Shown here piece by piece: positions 1-7,823 of a stretch of 38,016 nucleotides of DNA. A program made the translations under genes and the position numbers. The notes beneath the pieces are model-generated. The model was not told the origin of the DNA. It worked only from the letters and a program-made list of their open reading frames with translations, and did not search any database. The stretch is from a bacterium. Lineage in GTDB: Bacteria; Omnitrophota; Gorgyraeia; Zapsychrales; Zapsychraceae. Position 1 is the stretch's first letter, and each line of letters starts with the position of its first letter. The stretch is from NCBI GenBank assembly GCA_030429765.1, contig JAUIER010000016.1, positions 1 through 38,016 of the forward strand. The letters are read 5' to 3'.

Positions 1-1
1 C

Positions 2-454
2 GGCATCATCATTTTCTTTTACCTGTTTTTCTTCTGGTCGTGGCTGGCCAGCGGCATCGGAAATTTATTGGTGCTCAAAGACAAGGTGGCGCGTTATGCC
101 CTGAACCGCAATGAGCGGCTGGATGCGATTTTTGTCGGGGCTAATTTTCTGGCGGGGCTCATTGTCGGTGTGATCGGCTTTGTGGCAGGTTTCACGCCGA
201 TGAAGGCCATCGGCGTGGCCATGATCCTGTCGACGATTCCGTTTGCGGTGACATTTAAGAACGATCATCCCAAAGGCCGGCGTCTGTACGGGGGTGTAGG
301 CGGTTTTATTTTGGTCTCTGGTGTCGTTCTGGGTATTTGTTTTGGTCTCCTGGGAGAGTCGGTTCCGGCGCCGGTCAAGATTGCCTCGGGGATCAGTTTA
401 CTGCTGTTTATTTTGACGACCTGGCTGGGCGCGTTTGGGTTTTGGCGTGAATAA
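2..454 (+). CDS. C-terminal part of a multipass membrane protein, 5' truncated
   Basis: The frame is open from the left edge through the GTG at 68, so I treat this as the last 150 residues of a longer gene and not as a 128-aa protein. The visible part starts with an aromatic-rich segment (GIIIFFYLFFFWSWLASGIG). About four further hydrophobic segments follow, separated by short charged loops such as KNDHPKGRR, and the protein ends at FWRE. It is therefore an integral inner-membrane protein. I do not recognise the family and no catalytic motif is visible. The next gene starts 98 bases downstream with its own ribosome binding site. Confidence 0.6.
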   Translation, partial: GIIIFFYLFFFWSWLASGIGNLLVLKDKVARYALNRNERLDAIFVGANFLAGLIVGVIGFVAGFTPMKAIGVAMILSTIPFAVTFKNDHPKGRRLYGGVGGFILVSGVVLGICFGLLGESVPAPVKIASGISLLLFILTTWLGAFGFWRE

Positions 455-552
455 GATACATGGCTGCTCAACATATCAGACGCCCTTTGCAGTGAAATTT
501 GTATTGTGATAAAGTAAAGACAGAGATTCAAACCGGGACGAAAGGAGCTATC

Positions 553-978
553 ATGGACAAAGAGACTCTCATTAAAAATCTCAACGAAGATTTAGCGAAT
601 GAGTACACGGCCATCATCCAATATATAACGTACGCGGCGATGGCCACTGGTCCGTACCGGCCGCAGTTATCGCAGTTTTTTCTGGCCGAAGTGACAGATG
701 AACAAATGCACGCTCAATTTCTGGCCAACAAGATTGTGGCTCTCGGCGGAACACCGACCACAAAGGTCAACCCGCTTCCAAAGGTGACCAATAATTGGGA
801 GATGCTGGAGGCGGTGCTGGCCGCCGAAAAAGGGGCGGTGGTCAATTACACCAAGCGCGCCAAGGAAGCCGATGAGCTGGGCGATAAAGGATTGGCCGTT
901 CAGTTGGAGGATATGGTCCGCGATGAAAGCGGTCATGCCGAAGAGACCGAGCGGATATTAAGAGACTGGCCTGTTTAG
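553..978 (+). CDS. Ferritin-like / bacterioferritin-type protein
   Basis: This is a 141-residue four-helix ferritin-like protein, probably for iron oxidation and storage or redox protection in the cytoplasm. The ligand pattern of the di-iron family is visible: E17 in helix 1, E50 and H53 (EVTDEQMH) in helix 2, E92 in helix 3, and E125 with H128 (RDESGH) in helix 4. The frame runs upstream to 499, but the start at 553 has an ideal AAAGGAG site seven bases away, and the upstream residues look non-coding. At 141 aa it is slightly shorter than classical bacterioferritin, and I do not assign a heme ligand. It appears monocistronic: a strong terminator follows directly. Subfamily (Bfr, Dps-like or other) is not decided by the sequence. 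Confidence 0.88.
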   Translation: MDKETLIKNLNEDLANEYTAIIQYITYAAMATGPYRPQLSQFFLAEVTDEQMHAQFLANKIVALGGTPTTKVNPLPKVTNNWEMLEAVLAAEKGAVVNYTKRAKEADELGDKGLAVQLEDMVRDESGHAEETERILRDWPV

Positions 979-992
979 GCCGAAAACAAAAT

Positions 993-1029
993 AGCGTCGG
1001 GATCCTATGGTCCCGACGCTGTTTTTGTT
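993..1029 (+). terminator. Rho-independent terminator of the ferritin-like gene
   Basis: A perfect 10-bp stem AGCGTCGGGA / TCCCGACGCT (993-1002 and 1011-1020) has an 8-base loop and is followed by GTTTTTGTTG. It lies 14 bases after the stop codon. Confidence 0.92.
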
Positions 1030-1044
1030 GATGCGAAAAGAAAA

Positions 1045-1058
1045 GTCACGCGCGTGAC
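1045..1058. promoter_or_regulatory. Perfect 14-bp palindrome upstream of the NfeD-domain gene
   Basis: GTCACGCGCGTGAC is identical to its reverse complement and lies 29 bases before the ATG at 1088, after the ferritin terminator. It has no T-tract, so it is not a terminator. It could be a dimeric-regulator operator for the next gene, but the binding protein is unknown and chance is possible. Confidence 0.35.
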
Positions 1059-1087
1059 CAATTGATCACATCACCTCAATCCGTCTT

Positions 1088-1720
1088 ATGAATCAAAAAC
1101 CACTGTACTTTTACCAACAGCAACATCTGGATATCATCTATTTTGCCATTCTCACTGTCGTCTCGTACAGCGTGACGGTGGTGCCGACCTCACACAAGCT
1201 GCTCCTGGGTGGCATCGGTCTGATCGGGGGGATCGTTGCCGCGCAATGGTCGTGGCAGAAAATTATCAAAACGCTGGATGGTGAGCGTCGGTTCAAGTAT
1301 TACTTTCTGGAGAATCTGCTCTTCTCCAGCCGTTTTCATCTGCAGTGCGTAGGCGTGGCGCATGTGGCCGGGCTGATGGTGCTCGGATATTTATGGCTGC
1401 GCTTTACCGGCGTGTCGTATTTGATGTGCGCCGTATCTGGCTTGTGTTTGAGCCGGCAATTGTTTCTTTGGTTTGTGTCTCGTCAGTATGAACGGGCCAG
1501 CGGGGCGATCGCTCCGCATGAGGAATATGCCCCGCCGGGGCCGAATGAGATCGTCGGACGCCGCGCTGAGGTGCATACCGATTGCGATCCGGTCGGCAAG
1601 GTACAGATGGGGGCCGAGATCTGGAACGCACAGTCCGACAAAGGGGATCCGCTGACCCGCGGCGCCCGGGTTCGCGTTGTGCGGCAAGACGGGTTGATGT
1701 TGTATGTTGCGGCCGGTTAA
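1088..1720 (+). CDS. Membrane protein with C-terminal NfeD-like OB domain
   Basis: This is a 210-residue protein. The N-terminal ~130 residues contain about four hydrophobic segments (near 14-32, 38-55, 86-106 and 108-128). The C-terminal ~65 residues have the pattern of the NfeD beta-barrel: G-R-AEV, then P-G-V-G-IWNAQSDKG, G-VRVV, and DGLMLYV at the end. NfeD proteins partner with stomatin/SPFH proteins or membrane proteases, but no such partner gene is adjacent here. The start has no clear Shine-Dalgarno sequence, so a different initiation signal or an unusual leader is possible. The next gene follows after 66 bases in the same direction. Confidence 0.72.
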   Translation: MNQKPLYFYQQQHLDIIYFAILTVVSYSVTVVPTSHKLLLGGIGLIGGIVAAQWSWQKIIKTLDGERRFKYYFLENLLFSSRFHLQCVGVAHVAGLMVLGYLWLRFTGVSYLMCAVSGLCLSRQLFLWFVSRQYERASGAIAPHEEYAPPGPNEIVGRRAEVHTDCDPVGKVQMGAEIWNAQSDKGDPLTRGARVRVVRQDGLMLYVAAG

Positions 1721-1786
1721 TAACGCTGTCCGTCTTCCCGGAACAAAGAGGCGGTTATTGGTTGAACTTATTATGAAGGTCGATCT

Positions 1787-2677
1787 ATGATCATGCGGTA
1801 CAGATATCCACATCTCATCATTTTTATCACCATGACAGTTGTATGTTTCATGTCCACACCGGTGATACAAGCGAATCCCATCGAGGAAATCCCTTCCACC
1901 GGTTCCGCGGCATTGACGATCAAGGCCTGGAACGCCTTTAACGATCAGGACTACGAATCTGCGATTGAGCAGGCGGACGAATGTATCCGTCGTCATTCAG
2001 CCAAGGCAGTACGTATGCAATCAGAGCTGACCGATTATCCACGGGGTTCACACGAGGAAATCCACCGCTATTACGCGCTGAATGATGTAGCCACGGCGCA
2101 TTACATTAAGGCTGAATCATTGTACGCCCTGAGCCGTATTGACGAGGCGGTGGCGATTTATCAGACGATTCTGGACACCTACTCATTTGGTCAGTGTTGG
2201 GATCAGCGCGGTTGGTTCTGGAAACCCGCGGTCGCGGCGCGGGAGAAGTTGTCGATGATCGAGTCCGGTGATTTTTTTGACTACGGCGATTATCGGTCGA
2301 TGACCTTGATGGTGAAGGCCTGGAATGCTCTCGACGAAGAAGATTTTGACGGCGCCCGGCGCACGACGGACAAATGTATTCAACTGTATGAGACTGATGC
2401 CCAACGGATGCAGGCCGAACTGCATAAGAAGCCCAAAGGATCCAATGAATATATTAACTCATTCTGGGCGCTCAACGACGTAGCCACGGCGTATTTTATC
2501 CGGGGCGAGATTTTCCGGTTGCGGCATCAGATGTCTGAGGCTGTTGAGGCCTATCAGGTTGTCATCGATCAGTATCCCTACGCCCAGTGCTGGGATCCGC
2601 GGGGGTGGTTCTGGACGGTGGCCGATGGCGCGCGCGGACGCATTCAGCTGATTGAGGATGGGGTTTTTGATGAGTGA
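1787..2677 (+). CDS. Exported TPR-like protein made of two 131-residue repeats
   Basis: This 296-residue protein has an N-terminal signal segment (hydrophobic residues 10-25, probable cleavage near 29) and is likely periplasmic. The mature part is two tandem copies of one unit: KAWNA at 46 and 177, ALND at 97 and 228, QCWD at 136 and 267, always offset by exactly 131 residues. Each unit has the small/large residue alternation of tetratricopeptide helices and ends with a conserved Q-C-W-D-x-R-G-W-F-W motif. From memory, similar proteins are labelled TPR or 'beta-glucanase precursor', without a known activity. The start at 1787 has an AAGG seven bases upstream; an in-frame ATG at 1793 is an alternative. 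The 3' end overlaps the lipid-kinase gene by eight bases, implying translational coupling. Confidence 0.75.
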   Translation: MIMRYRYPHLIIFITMTVVCFMSTPVIQANPIEEIPSTGSAALTIKAWNAFNDQDYESAIEQADECIRRHSAKAVRMQSELTDYPRGSHEEIHRYYALNDVATAHYIKAESLYALSRIDEAVAIYQTILDTYSFGQCWDQRGWFWKPAVAAREKLSMIESGDFFDYGDYRSMTLMVKAWNALDEEDFDGARRTTDKCIQLYETDAQRMQAELHKKPKGSNEYINSFWALNDVATAYFIRGEIFRLRHQMSEAVEAYQVVIDQYPYAQCWDPRGWFWTVADGARGRIQLIEDGVFDE

Positions 2678-3557
2678 GGGCATCAAGCACCTGCGGGCGG
2701 TGATCAATCCCATGGCCGGTCGTCGGGAACCGATTGTCCAAACGCTGTTCGCGCAGTTCAAGGATGCGCCGTTTCAGTGGGATATTAAGATTTCGCGGGA
2801 CGCGGCGGATATCCCGGACATCATTCAGCAGGCACAAAACGACGGAGTGGATGTGATTGCTGTTTACGGCGGAGACGGAACGATTTTACGCGTGGTACGC
2901 TCGATCCTCGAGACGGATATTCGCCTGGCGATTCTGCCGGGCGGCAGCGGGAATATTCTCGCCAAGACATTAGGTATTCCCCTGAATCTCAAGAAGGCCT
3001 GCCAGTTTTTATGCGGCGAACATCCGCAAACGCAGTCCGTCGATGTGGGCGAGTTCAATGGTGAATATTTTTTAACACGCATCTGCATGGGTTTTGAGGC
3101 CGAGGTGGTGGAGGCCACCGACCGCGTCTGGCAGAACCGGATCGGCATGCTGGCGTACGGTCTGGCAACACTTAAGGCCTTGCGTAAAGTCCGCGTCTCC
3201 GAATATGTGATCACGATCGACGGGCTGGAGTATCGGATCAAAGGATTGGCCTGTTTTGTCGCCAACAGCAGCAATGTCGGGCTGCCGTCAGTGAACCTGT
3301 TGTCGCAGTCCAGTGTCACGGACTCGAAACTGGATGTGATAGTGGTCCCGAGGATCACCCGCTTTTTTTATTTCAAGGCCTGGTTCCGGCATGTGTTTCA
3401 ATCCGATAAGAACGGATTGCTCAAACACTGGTTTGCCGAATCGGTCAAGGTTCAGGCAACACCGGAACAGACCATGCATTGTGACGGCGAGGTGTGTAAA
3501 TCCACGTCGATTGATGCCCGGGTGATTCCGCAGAAATTACATGTACTCGTACCTTAG
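2670..3557 (+). CDS. Diacylglycerol kinase-family (DAGK catalytic domain) lipid kinase
   Basis: This 295-residue cytosolic or membrane-associated kinase belongs to the diacylglycerol/sphingosine-kinase fold (YegS/DgkB-like), which phosphorylates lipids with ATP. The nucleotide site is clear: NPMAG at 13-17, YGGDGT at 66-71 and LPGGSGN at 89-95. The C-terminal beta-sandwich ends with HCDGEV, matching the family. I chose the ATG at 2670, which overlaps the upstream stop region as ATGAGTGA, over the in-frame TTG at 2652 and ATG at 2658, because overlap with coupled translation is common and residue 1 then fits the family's N-terminus. Overlap with the exported TPR-like gene suggests one transcription unit. 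The lipid substrate cannot be told from sequence. Confidence 0.88.
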   Translation: MSEGIKHLRAVINPMAGRREPIVQTLFAQFKDAPFQWDIKISRDAADIPDIIQQAQNDGVDVIAVYGGDGTILRVVRSILETDIRLAILPGGSGNILAKTLGIPLNLKKACQFLCGEHPQTQSVDVGEFNGEYFLTRICMGFEAEVVEATDRVWQNRIGMLAYGLATLKALRKVRVSEYVITIDGLEYRIKGLACFVANSSNVGLPSVNLLSQSSVTDSKLDVIVVPRITRFFYFKAWFRHVFQSDKNGLLKHWFAESVKVQATPEQTMHCDGEVCKSTSIDARVIPQKLHVLVP

Positions 3558-3622
3558 AACCCGCTGTGCGAACCCCCTGAGGGGAGATGCCGCGGGACCC
3601 TTAACTGTGAAAAGGAGTTGTT

Positions 3623-5269
3623 ATGCATCTATTGAAAATTGTCCTCACCGTACTCATCTCTGTGACGATCGCAACGGCGGCATCGGCGATTGAGCCGGCC
3701 GATTCGGTGATCAAAAATGCCTTGGCCGATATTGAACGTTTCGAGCAGCAGGCGAGTGGATTGACGCCCCAACGCGCGTCGAACGCCCGGCGTATTCTCA
3801 AGCTTTTAAATCTGTCGCAGGAACGCCTGAACGGTTCATCCAATCAGTCTGATCCGTCCTGGCAGGCCGTGAATCAGCGCTACGATAGTCTCAAGGGGCA
3901 GCTTGAGTCGTTGCTGGATCCGGCGGCTTCGGCATCAGCGTCACCAGTCCCGACACAATCGGCAGCCCCGACACGTTCGGTGTCCAGCGCATCGTCTAAC
4001 AGCTCAGGTGTTCCTGATCTGGTTTCAGGACAACGTGTGCGTGTCAAAAAGATGGTCACGGACATGACAAACATCCTTAACGATTTGGTCACGACCGGTC
4101 CGTCGACGTTTCAAAGTCCGGATGAAGTCACGGCCCGTCAGAAACGGCTCAAGCAATTTGAAGAGGCCTTGACCCGGTATCCGCAGGTCAATGATCCCGA
4201 CGTACAGGCGGCTCAAAAGGCCTTTAACGAGCTGAAGACGGCGTATTCAAATGAGTTTCAACGCTCGCGTCAACAGTTGCAGCAATTAGGTGATGTGCAG
4301 ACACGATTACAGACGATCGAGCAGAACGCGCAGACGTATCGCGCACCGGATGTGTTGACACCGCCGTTCACGGCCGAGCAGGCCAAGGCCTGGGTGCAGG
4401 CGGCCAGCGCTGCCCGAACCGTGGCTGAGCATAATCTCAAGGAACTGGCGCAGATCGCGCCGCTGGCGTATCTTCCTCAGACCCGGGGAACGCCGCAAAC
4501 CGGAGCGGCCTATGACGCGGATGATGTCAAACGGCTGCAGAATAACGCGGCCGCAAAGCTCAAGGCGGTTGAAGCCGGGTATCAGACGATGGCCGACGAT
4601 TTCAATCGCCGGTTTGAATCGATCCGTCAAGAACTCTCAACGCGATGGCAAGAAGATCCCAACACCGACAAACGCTGGACCTTTATCGGGGAAGGTCGAA
4701 AAGAGGAGGCGTTCAAGGTTTTCGAACAGCACCTGGCGGTGGCGCAATCATCCCGCGCAATTGAATCAGCACTGGGACGGAGCACCAAGTCGGCCGACGA
4801 TGTGATCACTCTCGTTGAAACCGCTAAGGCCGATTTCCTGAAAAAGAGTGAGATCGCGCTGAATACGTCACGCATGCCGGAACCCGCGTCCAAAGACAAG
4901 AAGATGCTGGCGATAGCCAAAGAGGTCGTGGAGAATCCCAAATACGAGTTCGGACAACACGGCAAGATCGTGTTGACGACCGATTCTATTGTGGATCGTG
5001 AACGCAAAGACAGCGAGATCGAAATCGACGACGCGGAGATTACGTTGGGGGGTGATCTGAAAATGTCCGGAACGGAAACCACCTGGACATATAAATGGAA
5101 GGAATTCAAATTTGCCGTACCGCTGAAGGAACCCGACAGTGATACCTGGTATATCTGGTGGATCACGGCCAAGAATTTTTCATCCGGGGGCAACAACACG
5201 CCGATAAATAAATGGGTCTCCGGCAAGGCCACCAAAGGTAATCCGATCTTGAAAAAGAATCTGCCATAA
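3623..5269 (+). CDS. Exported coiled-coil-rich protein of unknown function
   Basis: This is a 548-residue protein with a clean signal peptide (hydrophobic residues 5-20, ASA-IEP cleavage near 23) and an excellent AAAAGGAG site before the ATG at 3623. After the signal comes a Ser/Ala/Pro-rich low-complexity stretch (about residues 92-130). Long Gln/Glu/Arg-rich helical segments with heptad character follow (about 130-420). The C-terminal ~100 residues look globular and beta-rich, with several Trp (TWTYKWKEF, DTWYIWWITAKNF). I do not recognise a family. Predicted location is the periplasm. It sits alone between a lipid kinase and a DUF547 gene, each with its own ribosome binding site, and its relation to them is unclear. 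Confidence 0.7.
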   Translation: MHLLKIVLTVLISVTIATAASAIEPADSVIKNALADIERFEQQASGLTPQRASNARRILKLLNLSQERLNGSSNQSDPSWQAVNQRYDSLKGQLESLLDPAASASASPVPTQSAAPTRSVSSASSNSSGVPDLVSGQRVRVKKMVTDMTNILNDLVTTGPSTFQSPDEVTARQKRLKQFEEALTRYPQVNDPDVQAAQKAFNELKTAYSNEFQRSRQQLQQLGDVQTRLQTIEQNAQTYRAPDVLTPPFTAEQAKAWVQAASAARTVAEHNLKELAQIAPLAYLPQTRGTPQTGAAYDADDVKRLQNNAAAKLKAVEAGYQTMADDFNRRFESIRQELSTRWQEDPNTDKRWTFIGEGRKEEAFKVFEQHLAVAQSSRAIESALGRSTKSADDVITLVETAKADFLKKSEIALNTSRMPEPASKDKKMLAIAKEVVENPKYEFGQHGKIVLTTDSIVDRERKDSEIEIDDAEITLGGDLKMSGTETTWTYKWKEFKFAVPLKEPDSDTWYIWWITAKNFSSGGNNTPINKWVSGKATKGNPILKKNLP

Positions 5270-5392
5270 TTTTGTTATAAGTTGCCGATCTCAAAAAAAG
5301 TCAAAGAAAATAAATAAATCCGTCGCCTTTGTGGTTATAAAAGGATGATCGGACATTATGTCCGGACTACTCATCACAATAAAGGAGATTAT

Positions 5393-6172
5393 ATGCCCAT
5401 CAAAGTCGTCTCAAGGGTCATTGCTGTACTTGTTATACTTTGCGGCGGATTAATTACGACTGGCCAACAGGCCTCGGCCTCGTCGATTGACTACACCCAA
5501 TGGGAACAGGTGCTCAATACATTTGTGTCCGATGATGGATTTGTCAATTACGAGAGCCTAAAACAGCAGCGTGGGGGTCTGGATAGTTTCATCAACACGC
5601 AAATCAAAGCGGCGGATATTTCACAACTCGGCAATGACGAGCAAATGGCGTTTTGGATCAATGCCTACAACGCGTTGACGCTGCAGCTGATCATCGATCA
5701 TTATCCGTTGCGCTTCGGCGGGATTCGAACCATTAATTGGGGGCGTCCGTGGGATATCAAGATGACGGCGGCAGGCCAGTCACTGACCCTTGGTGAAATT
5801 GAGCATGAGATCCTGCGTAAATGGGATCCGATTGACGCGCGTATTCATTTTGCGATCAATTGCGCGTCGATCAGTTGTCCCAAGCTGCAGAAGACTCACT
5901 TTGATCCGGCCCGGCTGGACGAACAGCTTGATCAAGCCGCGGTGGAGTTTGTCAATGATCCCGAACGAAACCGCTTGGATCGGGCCAAGAACGTTTTCTA
6001 TCACTCCGCGATTTTTGACTGGTTCGAAGAAGATTTTCTGGCGACGCATCCCGATATCCTATCCTACATTATTCCGTACATGAACAAAAGTGACCGGGCT
6101 TATGTCCAGCCCAACCTGGATCAAATTAAGGTCAAGAAACTCAAATATGATTGGGGTTTGAACAATCAGTGA
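5393..6172 (+). CDS. Exported DUF547-domain protein
   Basis: This is a 259-residue protein. The start at 5393 has AAAGGAG seven bases upstream; the longer in-frame start at 5345 would spoil the signal peptide, which here runs MPIKVVSRV... to about residue 29 (QASAS). The mature part matches DUF547: FWINAYNALTLQLI, then the wide loop with GRPWDIK, and the hallmark HFAINCASISCPKL with two cysteines spaced four apart, followed by the Phe/Asp-rich C-terminus (IFDWFEEDF). DUF547 has no established biochemical function; some authors relate the fold to papain-like or NlpC-like enzymes. DUF547 genes are often found next to FAD-dependent pyridine-nucleotide oxidoreductases, as here, 78 bases upstream of one. 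Confidence 0.88.
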   Translation: MPIKVVSRVIAVLVILCGGLITTGQQASASSIDYTQWEQVLNTFVSDDGFVNYESLKQQRGGLDSFINTQIKAADISQLGNDEQMAFWINAYNALTLQLIIDHYPLRFGGIRTINWGRPWDIKMTAAGQSLTLGEIEHEILRKWDPIDARIHFAINCASISCPKLQKTHFDPARLDEQLDQAAVEFVNDPERNRLDRAKNVFYHSAIFDWFEEDFLATHPDILSYIIPYMNKSDRAYVQPNLDQIKVKKLKYDWGLNNQ

Positions 6173-6250
6173 TGGTCAATCCAATGAAGTCAATCATTAG
6201 CAATCAACCCGTGAACTAGAGCGGGACAGAAGAGGCAGGAAGGAGAATCT

Positions 6251-7693
6251 ATGGCCAAATATGATTATGATCTAATCGTGATCGGTGGAGGCGCGGGAGG
6301 GCTAACCTCGTCGACGTTTGCCGGTCAGAGTGCGGCCAAGACGCTGCTCATTGAAAAAGAGGCGAAACTCGGCGGTGATTGTCTGCATTACGGTTGCGTA
6401 CCGTCCAAGTCCCTGATCAAATCCGCCTATGTGGCCAATGTTATCCGCCATTCACAGAAGTATGGTCTGCCCGCCGCGCAAATGGAAGCCGTGGATTACG
6501 CGAAGGTCAGCGAACGCATTCACCGGATTATCGGGACCATTCAACCGCATGACGAACCCGACTACATCAAAGATAAATACAACGTGGATACTCAGTTCGG
6601 GGAGCCTAAGTTTTTGGATGAACACACCATCGATCTTAACGGGCAAAAAATATCCTCACGTTACTTTGTGATCGCCACGGGTTCCTCACCATTCATCCCG
6701 CCGATTGACGGCATCAATGAAGTGCCTTACATCACCAATCTAGAGATATTTTCCCTTAAAAAACTGCCGGAGGCTCTGCTTGTGCTCGGCGGCGGTCCGA
6801 TCGGGTTGGAAATGGCGCAGTCATTTCACCGGTTAGGATCCAAGGTGACAGTTCTAGAACGTAGCCAACATTTTTTACCCAAAGAGGACGATGACGTCGC
6901 GGACTTTGTGAAGCAGCAGCTGGAAGCAGAAGGGATCACCTTTGTGATGAACTTTGAGACGCAGAAGATTGAAAAGCGCGGGGAGAAGGTCGCGATTACC
7001 TACACATGCAATGAATCCGGTCAGGTCGTGACAACCGAGGGGGATCAGCTGCTGGTGGCGACGGGGCGAAGGGCCAATGTCGACGGCATGGATTTGGCGA
7101 AGGCTGGTGTGGACTTTGACCGGCACATCAAGGTGAATGCCCGGATGCAGACGTCGCAAAAACATATTTATGCCGTCGGTGATGTGGCCGGCGGTTATCA
7201 ATTTACGCACGTGGCCAGCTACGAGGCGGTGGTCGCGATCTATAATTGCATTCTCAAGATCCCCAAAAAGGCCGACTACAGCAACACCCCGTGGGTGACT
7301 TACATCGATCCCGAAGTGGCCTCGATCGGATACAACGAACGCCGGGCTCAGGCCGACGGTGTGGAGTACGTTAAGCATGTCGAAGAGCTCACGCACAATG
7401 ATCGGGCCCTTGCTGAGGGAGAGAATCGCGGGCTGATCAAAATCCTGCTCAATAAAAAAGGACGGGTGATCGGGGTTCAGATTGTCGGTTATCACGCGGG
7501 TGACCTGATCGCGGAGTGGATTCCGATCCTCAACGGCAATATCAAACTCTCGACCATCACCGACGCGATCCATCCGTATCCCACCATGTCGGAAATCAAT
7601 AAAAATGCCAGTGTCAATTACATGGTTTCGACGATTCCCGCCTGGACCAGGAAGTTGACCAAGATTTTGTTCGGCTATCAGGGCAAAGTCTAG
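6251..7693 (+). CDS. FAD-dependent pyridine nucleotide-disulphide oxidoreductase (MerA/Lpd-like)
   Basis: This 480-residue flavoprotein reduces a disulphide-type substrate with NAD(P)H. Features in order: FAD-binding GGGAGG at 12-17; redox pair C44 and C49 in GGDCLHYGCVPSK; NAD(P)-binding GGGPIGLE in the middle; second FAD motif VGDVAGG; and a C-terminal dimer-interface HPYPTMSE that supplies the catalytic His/Glu. It lacks the N-terminal heavy-metal domain and the C-terminal vicinal cysteines of true mercuric reductase. It also has no pyruvate-dehydrogenase partners nearby, so neither MerA nor E3 function should be transferred. An AAGGAG site eight bases before the ATG fixes the start. Association with DUF547 suggests an envelope redox role, which is inference. 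Confidence 0.88.
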   Translation: MAKYDYDLIVIGGGAGGLTSSTFAGQSAAKTLLIEKEAKLGGDCLHYGCVPSKSLIKSAYVANVIRHSQKYGLPAAQMEAVDYAKVSERIHRIIGTIQPHDEPDYIKDKYNVDTQFGEPKFLDEHTIDLNGQKISSRYFVIATGSSPFIPPIDGINEVPYITNLEIFSLKKLPEALLVLGGGPIGLEMAQSFHRLGSKVTVLERSQHFLPKEDDDVADFVKQQLEAEGITFVMNFETQKIEKRGEKVAITYTCNESGQVVTTEGDQLLVATGRRANVDGMDLAKAGVDFDRHIKVNARMQTSQKHIYAVGDVAGGYQFTHVASYEAVVAIYNCILKIPKKADYSNTPWVTYIDPEVASIGYNERRAQADGVEYVKHVEELTHNDRALAEGENRGLIKILLNKKGRVIGVQIVGYHAGDLIAEWIPILNGNIKLSTITDAIHPYPTMSEINKNASVNYMVSTIPAWTRKLTKILFGYQGKV

Positions 7694-7703
7694 GTACCTA
7701 GAC
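7688..7703. repeat. Perfect 16-bp palindrome at the end of the flavoprotein gene
   Basis: GTCTAGGTACCTAGAC is its own reverse complement and contains the TAG stop codon (7691-7693). There is no T-tract. It could form a small cruciform or RNA hairpin, or be an operator; it may also be chance. Confidence 0.4.
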
Positions 7704-7780
7704 CAGAACAGGTATAGCGTAACGCTTCAAATTGGTGTATACTGCCTGTCGGCATGCGCATCGGTGTGCTCGCCTCCCGG

Positions 7781-7800
7781 AATAGTCATCTCAATAGTCA
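7781..7800 (+). repeat. Two direct AATAGTCA repeats in the leader of the ThDP-enzyme gene
   Basis: AATAGTCA occurs at 7781-7788 and 7793-7800 with a 12-base period, and a third partial copy (AATGTG) follows at 7805. They lie 24-43 bases before the start at 7824. The function is unknown. Confidence 0.3.
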
Positions 7801-7823
7801 ATTCAATGTGTTAAGGAGTGTGT

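Noticed and set aside
1391-1996. 201-codon reverse-strand ORF across the NfeD and TPR-like genes
   Set aside because: It spans two forward genes with clear domain content and a gap, and its translation is Arg/His/Pro-rich with no recognisable domain. It is a shadow frame.
4627-5235. 202-codon reverse-strand ORF with Ser-rich translation
   Set aside because: It is antisense to the C-terminal part of the exported coiled-coil gene. Its Ser/Leu-rich composition is what antisense of Glu/Lys/Gln-rich sequence gives.
5715-5740. GGATTCGAACC, resembling the T-loop of a tRNA on the opposite strand
   Set aside because: It codes for GGIRTIN in the DUF547 domain, and no acceptor or anticodon stem pairs around it.
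6875-7573. 232-codon reverse-strand ORF inside the flavoprotein gene
   Set aside because: It lies entirely opposite conserved NAD-, FAD- and dimer-interface motifs and shows no domain of its own.
6251-7693. Annotation as mercuric reductase (merA)
   Set aside because: The N-terminal metal-binding domain and C-terminal cysteine pair are both missing, and no mer genes are near.
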